Of a stretch of 23,915 nt of DNA, positions 22,944-23,915 are shown one piece after another. A program made the position numbers and the translations under genes. Source of the DNA: DATLAN01 sp035527455 (lineage in GTDB: Bacteria > Planctomycetota > Planctomycetia > Pirellulales > Thermoguttaceae); assembly GCA_035527455.1 (NCBI GenBank), contig DATLAN010000409.1, positions 1 to 23,915 on the forward strand. The letters are read 5' to 3'. Every line of letters starts with the position of its first letter. The first letter of the stretch is position 1. The notes under the pieces are model-generated. The model was not told where the DNA came from. It saw only the letters and a list, made by a program, of their open reading frames with translations, and did not search any database.

Positions 22944-23092
22944 ACGTTTAGCGGGCGGGCTTGCCCGCCGTTTTGTCCTGTTCGATATTCGATATTCTCG
23001 GTTTTGCTTCCCAATCCCCAAAACCCGGTCCCTCGTCCCCAACGCGGCACTTGGCCGCAGCCAAACGGCGGGCAAGCCCGCCCGCTAAACGT
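22944..23092. repeat. Pair of inverted 30-nt hairpin repeats enclosing a heptamer tract
   Basis: 22944-22973 and 23063-23092 are exact reverse complements and both belong to the family seen at the end of coaC. Between them the sequence again runs in sevens: TTCGATA, TTCGATA, TTCTCGG from 22981, then CCCAATC, CCCAAAA, CCCGGTC, CCTCGTC, CCCAACG at 23010-23044. The pair looks like a small composite element. Confidence 0.85.
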
Positions 23093-23097
23093 TACTT

Positions 23098-23139
23098 CCC
23101 AATCCCCAATCCCCAATCCCTCGCCCCTAACCCCTCGCT
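23098..23139. repeat. Six phased C-rich heptamers before the methyltransferase
   Basis: CCCAATC three times, then CCTCGCC, CCTAACC, CCTCGCT; the ATG follows 2 nt later at 23142. No Shine-Dalgarno site is present. Confidence 0.85.
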
Positions 23140-23141
23140 CC

Positions 23142-23915
23142 ATGCAACCCGAACAATTCCAACTCCACGCCGACATCGAACAGCGACACTGGTGGTTCGT
23201 CGCGCGGCGGCGGATCGTCGGCCGGTTGGTCGGTGAGGTGCTGCCGCCGGGGCCGGATGCCGTCGTCGTCGACGTCGGCTGCGGGACCGGAGCCAACATC
23301 GCCGCGCTGGCCGATCGCTACGATTGCGCGGGGATCGATACGTCGGACCAGGCCGTCGAGTTGGCCCGGCAGCGTTTCCCCGACGTGCGGTTCCTCATCG
23401 GGCGGGCGCCGGAAGACCTCGGCGAACTGATGCAGCAAGCCCGTCTGTTCACGTTGATGGACGTGCTGGAACACGTCGACGACGACTTCGCGATGCTCTC
23501 GGAGCTGTTGGCGGCAGCAACTCCGGGAAGCCACTTCCTGCTGACCGTTCCGGCCGGCGATTCGCTCTGGACCGAACACGACGAGTCGTTCGGGCACTAC
23601 CGCCGCTACGACCTGGATCGCTTCCAGCGCATTTGGACCGATCTGCCGGTTGCGCCGCTGCTGGTCTCCTATTTCAACGCCCGATTGTATCCGGTGGTAC
23701 GATTGGTTCGGGCGATCAACCGCAAGCGGGGCCGCGCGGCAGGCCGGGTGGGAACCGATTTCGAACTCCCCAGCCGGCCCGTCAACTGGCTGCTACAGAG
23801 CATCTTCGCCGGGGAGGCCAGGCGGCTGCTCGACGTCTTGCACGGCCGCAAAGCACGAGCCTATCGCCGGGGCGTGAGCCTCGTGGCCCTGTTGCGTCGC
23901 CAGTCCGGCGATATC
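23142..23915 (+). CDS. Class I SAM-dependent methyltransferase (3' partial)
   Basis: 258 codons are open to the right edge; the end is outside the window. The N terminus has ERH-WWF-like EQRHWWFVARRRIV, frequent in methyltransferases of cell-surface and polyketide-like gene groups. Motif I is VVDVGCGTGAN (about 45-55), the acidic end of motif II is GIDTSDQAVELAR, and LMDVLEHVDDD (about 105-115) is the conserved post-motif region. The later FGHYRRYDLDRF and YFNARLYPVVRL parts match a Methyltransf_11/23-type family often found beside glycosyltransferases. Acceptor unknown. The ATG directly follows a heptamer array and has no ribosome site. Confidence 0.87.
   Translation, partial: MQPEQFQLHADIEQRHWWFVARRRIVGRLVGEVLPPGPDAVVVDVGCGTGANIAALADRYDCAGIDTSDQAVELARQRFPDVRFLIGRAPEDLGELMQQARLFTLMDVLEHVDDDFAMLSELLAAATPGSHFLLTVPAGDSLWTEHDESFGHYRRYDLDRFQRIWTDLPVAPLLVSYFNARLYPVVRLVRAINRKRGRAAGRVGTDFELPSRPVNWLLQSIFAGEARRLLDVLHGRKARAYRRGVSLVALLRRQSGDI

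Overview
The window looks like chromosomal DNA from a planctomycete, probably of the Pirellulales type. The reasons are: high GC content; a PEP-CTERM protein; a protein with the PFDPYRTWLGI...NHYRLL N-terminal domain that I know mainly from planctomycetes; a very large exported protein with cadherin/Ig-like and Calx-beta domains; SD-poor starts at several genes; and intergenic spaces full of hairpin (REP-like) and heptameric repeats. This assignment rests on recognised motifs, not on a search.

Layout. 1-3464: 3' part of a giant exported metallophosphoesterase with adhesive repeats. 3728-5623: exported M3 oligopeptidase. 5902-8262: glycyl radical enzyme whose active-site loop reads GCVT rather than GCVE. 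8547-9536 (-): membrane-anchored J-like planctomycete protein. 9807-9879: tRNA-Phe(GAA) with a near-consensus promoter. 9916-10605 (-): PEP-CTERM protein. 10606-11607: about 1 kb without a gene, holding a promoter/palindrome and several hairpin repeats. 11608-12669: membrane-anchored trypsin-like protease. 12894-14063: PheA-type P-protein.

14239-18404 is a housekeeping cluster on one strand: tpiA, secG, yicC, gmk, rpoZ, coaC, coaB. The genes are closely packed (gmk/rpoZ overlap by 8 bp, rpoZ/coaC by 4 bp), so co-transcription is likely. It links glycolysis, protein export, RNA metabolism, GMP phosphorylation, RNA polymerase and CoA synthesis. Two sugar kinase genes follow (PfkB family and ATP-type PfkA). 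On the minus strand lie a 67-aa membrane protein and apt. An AlaC-like aminotransferase and the 5' part of a SAM methyltransferase complete the window.

The most unusual content is outside the genes. At least three kinds of repeat are present: roughly 136-139 bp elements with terminal inverted repeats, short hairpin repeats found in two or three copies, and degenerate arrays in strict 7-bp phase. Four of them contain the stop codon of the preceding gene, and two heptad arrays sit directly before start codons. One hairpin repeat encodes the last residues of CoaC, exactly where CoaC and CoaB, usually fused, are separate. I see no transposase, CRISPR array, phage gene or defence system.
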